A stretch of 6,255 nt of DNA. It comes from Candidatus Nanopelagicales bacterium. Its GTDB lineage: Bacteria > Actinomycetota > Actinomycetes > S36-B12 > UBA5976. Positions 5,959 to 6,255 of the stretch are shown one piece after another (the stretch's first letter is position 1; every line of letters begins with the position of its first letter). A program made the position numbers and the translations under genes. The stretch is taken from the NCBI GenBank assembly GCA_023254955.1, contig JALRKC010000043.1:1-6255 (forward strand). The letters run 5' to 3'. The notes under the pieces were generated by a model. It saw only the letters and a list, made by a program, of their open reading frames with translations. It was not told the origin of the DNA and did not search any database.

Positions 5959-6255
5959 CTAGCCGCCTATTGCCGACATGGGCCGGAGCGGCTGAACGAA
6001 GTCCGGCTCGCCAATTCCATGACCCTTCTTCTTTGAATTAATATTCTTTAAAATAATTTCTCTAATTTCCAAATCGCTTGCCCCATTTCTCAAGGGAACT
6101 CGCAAATCAGATTCTTCTTGAGCGAAAAGGCAGTTCCGTAACTGCCCGTCAGAAGTTAGGCGCATCCGATCACAATTAGCGCAAAAAGGCGCTGTGACTG
6201 AAGCGATTATTCCAACCTTGGAGCTAGTCCCAGAAACTTGAAACAGCTGGGCAGG
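5959..6255 (-). CDS. moaA: GTP 3',8-cyclase MoaA, C-terminal part only (5' end beyond window)
   Basis: First enzyme of molybdenum-cofactor synthesis: a radical-SAM protein that rearranges GTP to 3',8-cyclo-GTP, which MoaC converts to cyclic pyranopterin monophosphate. Only the last 98 residues are in view, because the minus-strand frame stays open through position 6255; the Met at 6165 is internal, not a start. Upstream of that Met the frame reads TAPFCANCDR. It completes the C-terminal 4Fe-4S motif CX2CX13C, made of the two Cys in CANC and the Cys in LRNCLF, the cluster that binds GTP. The protein ends in MSAIGG, the conserved GlyGly tail needed for activity in MoaA. The N-terminal CX3CX2C radical-SAM cluster must lie to the right of the window. 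The last roughly 18 codons are much more GC-rich than the rest of the gene. Confidence 0.95.
   Translation of the reverse strand, partial: PAQLFQVSGTSSKVGIIASVTAPFCANCDRMRLTSDGQLRNCLFAQEESDLRVPLRNGASDLEIREIILKNINSKKKGHGIGEPDFVQPLRPMSAIGG
5961..6007. repeat. Two interleaved short inverted repeats in the GC-rich 3' end of moaA
   Basis: Arm pair A is AGCCGC (5961-5966) with GCGGCT (5988-5993). Arm pair B is GCCGGA (5982-5987) with TCCGGC (6002-6007). Both are perfect six-base matches. Their order A1-B1-A2-B2, with B1 and A2 adjacent, is the topology of an H-type pseudoknot. The segment lies in the final codons of moaA, just before the MFS gene. There is no following T-run on the minus strand, so it does not look like a standard terminator. 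Function is unknown, and chance pairing in a GC-rich stretch is possible. Confidence 0.35.

Noticed and set aside
1..6255. CRISPR arrays, tRNA or rRNA genes, insertion sequences and phage genes
   Set aside because: No tandem repeat-spacer pattern, cloverleaf-like segment, transposase or long terminal inverted repeats was seen; the window is filled by metabolic and transport genes.

Overview
The window is a densely packed, fairly AT-rich piece of a bacterial chromosome with no intergenic gap longer than 22 bases. Start codons are mixed (ATG, GTG, TTG) and several genes overlap or abut, which suggests a streamlined genome. The AT-rich codon use and the MoaA C-terminus ending in MSAIGG would fit a low-GC planktonic actinobacterium, but this is a weak guess and the window cannot settle the taxonomy.

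Left block, plus strand, positions 1-4542: five consecutive genes form a corrinoid- and tetrahydrofolate-dependent methyl-transfer module. In order they are a cognate corrinoid protein (5' truncated by the window edge), a Cys-rich MetV-type partner of methylene-THF reductase, MetF, a DHPS-fold methyl-THF:corrinoid methyltransferase, and a RACo/RamA-type ferredoxin-ASKHA corrinoid reactivator. A gene for the substrate-specific methyltransferase (for example MttB/MtgB family) is not in view and is expected upstream. The inferred flow is: methylated substrate to methyl-Co(III) corrinoid protein, then to methyl-THF, then through MetV/MetF to methylene-THF. The reactivator rescues corrinoid that has been oxidised to Co(II). 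No CODH/acetyl-CoA synthase gene is visible. The module therefore reads more naturally as oxidation or assimilation of methyl groups than as acetogenesis, although the reverse direction cannot be excluded.

Middle, plus strand, positions 4545-4787: a MoaD-type sulfur carrier ending in GlyGly follows the reactivator after two bases and probably belongs to the same transcript.

Right block, minus strand, positions 4788-6255: an MFS transporter whose stop codon directly abuts the moaD stop, preceded on its own strand by the 3' end of moaA. Molybdenum-cofactor genes thus lie on both sides of the transporter and face each other. A link between the C1 module and a molybdoenzyme such as formate dehydrogenase is possible but unproven. 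The last roughly 50 bases of moaA are strikingly GC-rich compared with everything around them and contain two interleaved inverted repeats.
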